DNA of 6,007 bases. Origin: an uncultured bacterium (GTDB taxonomy: Bacteria; Actinomycetota; Aquicultoria; SKW223). Under the pieces are notes generated by a model, which did not search any database, was not told where the DNA came from, and saw only the letters and a list, made by a program, of their open reading frames with translations. This document shows, in pieces, positions 4,598 to 6,007 of the stretch (the first letter of the stretch is position 1; each line of letters opens with the position of its first letter). The DNA is taken from the NCBI GenBank assembly GCA_938042205.1, contig CALIRS010000081.1, forward strand, positions 1-6,007. The letters run 5' to 3'. The translations under genes were made by a program, and so were the position numbers.

Positions 4598-6007
4598 TCA
4601 ATAATTACCAGGGGGTTTATAACGATTTAAGAGTAATGCATTGGTGACCACTGACACAGAAGAAAGAGCCATCGCCATGCCCGCAAATTCAGGTCTTAAG
4701 TAACCGCTTGCAGCAACAGGAATGCCTATGACATTATAAATAAAAGCCCAGAAAAAGCCAGTCCAGACTTTTCTAATGGTTTTTTGGGACAGATCAATCG
4801 CTGTTAATACGTTTCTCACAGAGCCCTTCATCAAAACAATATCTGCCGATTCAATGGCAATATCTGTCCCTGAGCCTATAGCGATTCCAATATCTGCTTG
4901 AGCTAAAGCTACAGCATCATTGATCCCATCACCCACGAAAGCCACGATTTCTCCATTCTCCTGCAATTTCTTGACAACCCCTGCTTTTTCTTGAGGTGAT
5001 ACTTCAGCATATATTCTTTGTGGCTCGATTCCTGCTTCTTTTCCAATGCTCTCTGCCGTCACCTTATTATCACCGGTTACAAGATAGACCTTTATTCCAC
5101 TCCTTGTAAGTAATCTCACTGTTTCTTTCGCATCTTCTTTTAATTTATCCTGAATAGCAATTGCTCCCACCAGTCTGTTATTGACAACCACACAGGATAC
5201 TGTTTTCCCTTCCCTTTTTCTTTCCTCTATCATCTGGAGTAACGATCCGTTACTTTCCACATTATCATCAACTCTGGCTTCAGAAATTCCTTCCTTAAGA
5301 ACCCCAACAAAATATGTGTCACCGTTAACATTACCTCTAACGCCTGCACCGGCTAATGCTTCAAAATGACTCACTTCGACTTTTTCCACTTCAGGAAAAC
5401 GTTCTAATATTGAACTTGTAATTGCTTCTGCCAGCGGGTGCTCAGAAAGTAATTCAATTGAGTAAACCGCTTTTAAAATCTCAATGTTTTTACTCTCAGT
5501 CATATCTTCAAGAATCAGGTAGTCAGTTACTTCTGGCTTTCCTTCAGTTATTGTCCCGGTTTTGTCAAATATCAAAACTGTGATTTTTCCTGATTTTTCA
5601 AGTGCTTCACCTGATTTAACTAAAACTCCGTTTTCAGCTCCCTTCCCTGTTCCTACCATCACCGCAGTTGGAGTGGCCAGGCCAAGTGCGCAGGGACAAG
5701 CAATGACCAGTACAGAAACAGCCGTTAGCAAAGCTTTGACAAATGTTGAATCAAAGCCTAAATACCAAACAAAAAATGTCACAACCGCAACCATTACTAC
5801 TGCCGGTACAAAATAAGCTGAAATGAGATCAGCTATTCTTTGAACTGACGGTTTTGAGGCCTGTGCCTGTTCTACTAACTTTACAATCTGAGACAGGACT
5901 GTTTCTTCTCCAACTCTCAAGATCCTTACTTTAATGCTCCCATTTTTGTTAACAGTTCCCCCGATAACTTCCGATCCGGGAGTTTTTTCAACCGGAATCG
6001 GTTCGCC
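4598..6007 (-). CDS. copA: Cu(+)-exporting P1B-type ATPase, CopA-like (N-terminus off window)
   Basis: The frame is open to the right edge and 469 residues are visible; the metal-binding N-terminus, early helices and most of the actuator domain are missing. This family pumps Cu(+) out of the cytoplasm using ATP. In visible numbering: GEPIPVEK at 1-8 is the end of the TGE phosphatase motif, the ion-binding CPC is at 104-106, the phosphorylated Asp is in DKTGT (148-152), SEHPLA near 188-193 binds nucleotide, TGDN is near 311-314, and GDGIND is at 359-364. The last two membrane helices hold Tyr424-Asn425 and MALSS (446-450), the YN and MxxSS pattern that marks Cu(+)/Ag(+) transporters rather than Zn/Cd ones. 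One small oddity is Val after GIND(A) where Pro is usual. It is co-directional with nuoA but about 200 bp away, and is probably a separate unit. Confidence 0.95.
   Translation of the reverse strand, partial: GEPIPVEKTPGSEVIGGTVNKNGSIKVRILRVGEETVLSQIVKLVEQAQASKPSVQRIADLISAYFVPAVVMVAVVTFFVWYLGFDSTFVKALLTAVSVLVIACPCALGLATPTAVMVGTGKGAENGVLVKSGEALEKSGKITVLIFDKTGTITEGKPEVTDYLILEDMTESKNIEILKAVYSIELLSEHPLAEAITSSILERFPEVEKVEVSHFEALAGAGVRGNVNGDTYFVGVLKEGISEARVDDNVESNGSLLQMIEERKREGKTVSCVVVNNRLVGAIAIQDKLKEDAKETVRLLTRSGIKVYLVTGDNKVTAESIGKEAGIEPQRIYAEVSPQEKAGVVKKLQENGEIVAFVGDGINDAVALAQADIGIAIGSGTDIAIESADIVLMKGSVRNVLTAIDLSQKTIRKVWTGFFWAFIYNVIGIPVAASGYLRPEFAGMAMALSSVSVVTNALLLNRYKPPGNY

Noticed and set aside
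5181..5816. Two short plus-strand open frames opposite the ATPase gene
   Set aside because: They are antisense to the conserved catalytic core of the ATPase and have low-complexity Ser/Thr/Pro-rich translations typical of shadow frames.
5918..5920. TTG at 5920 as the start of the ATPase gene
   Set aside because: The frame continues upstream to the window edge with well-conserved family sequence (GEPIPVEK, GGTVN), so the gene is cut by the window rather than short.

Overview
The window is a dense, almost entirely minus-strand segment of a bacterial genome with low-to-moderate GC. It holds two units. At the right edge (4598-6007) is the C-terminal two thirds of a P1B-type, Cu(+)-exporting ATPase (CopA type). 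Left of it, after a gap of about 200 bp with promoter-like sequence, runs the start of a complex I operon. Read on the minus strand the order is nuoA (4398-4033), nuoB (4042-3548), nuoC (3551-3159), nuoD (3138-2038), nuoH (2041-1067), then a flavoprotein gene that begins at 1066 and leaves the window at base 1. Purine-rich Shine-Dalgarno sites, ATGA/GTGA stop-start overlaps and sigma70-like promoter sequences indicate a bacterium. The 'headless' gene order suggests an anaerobe or an early-branching lineage (for example an anaerobic Bacillota), but the lineage cannot be fixed from this sequence.

Two things stand out in the nuo operon. First, nuoD overlaps nuoH, so nuoE, nuoF and nuoG (the NADH-oxidising module) are absent from their usual place, as in 11-subunit complex I operons. 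Second, the nuoI slot right after nuoH holds a chimeric gene. Its first ~50 residues look like the N-terminal leader of NuoI. These are followed not by the NuoI ferredoxin domain but by a GltD/NfnB-like module: an Fe-S N-terminal domain, an FAD-binding Rossmann fold and an NAD(P)-binding Rossmann fold. The nucleotide-binding region has an acidic residue where NADPH-using relatives carry arginines, which hints at NADH. The model proposed here is that this fused flavoprotein docks on the NuoB/C/D arm and supplies electrons in place of NuoEFG. A NuoI-like 2x[4Fe-4S] domain would be expected beyond the left edge, followed by nuoJKLMN; both are predictions.

The quinone-reaction subunits also carry non-canonical residues. 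NuoH has Trp213 where a conserved Glu is normal. NuoB has Phe65 and Ile84 where Arg and Met are usual. NuoC is short at its N-terminus. Together these suggest a divergent complex I with an unusual electron input and possibly an unusual quinone site.

No RNA genes, mobile elements, CRISPR arrays or long repeats were seen. The only non-coding stretch of any size is 4399-4597. It carries two candidate promoters, a short inverted repeat that could be an operator, and a weak AT-rich hairpin after the ATPase gene.
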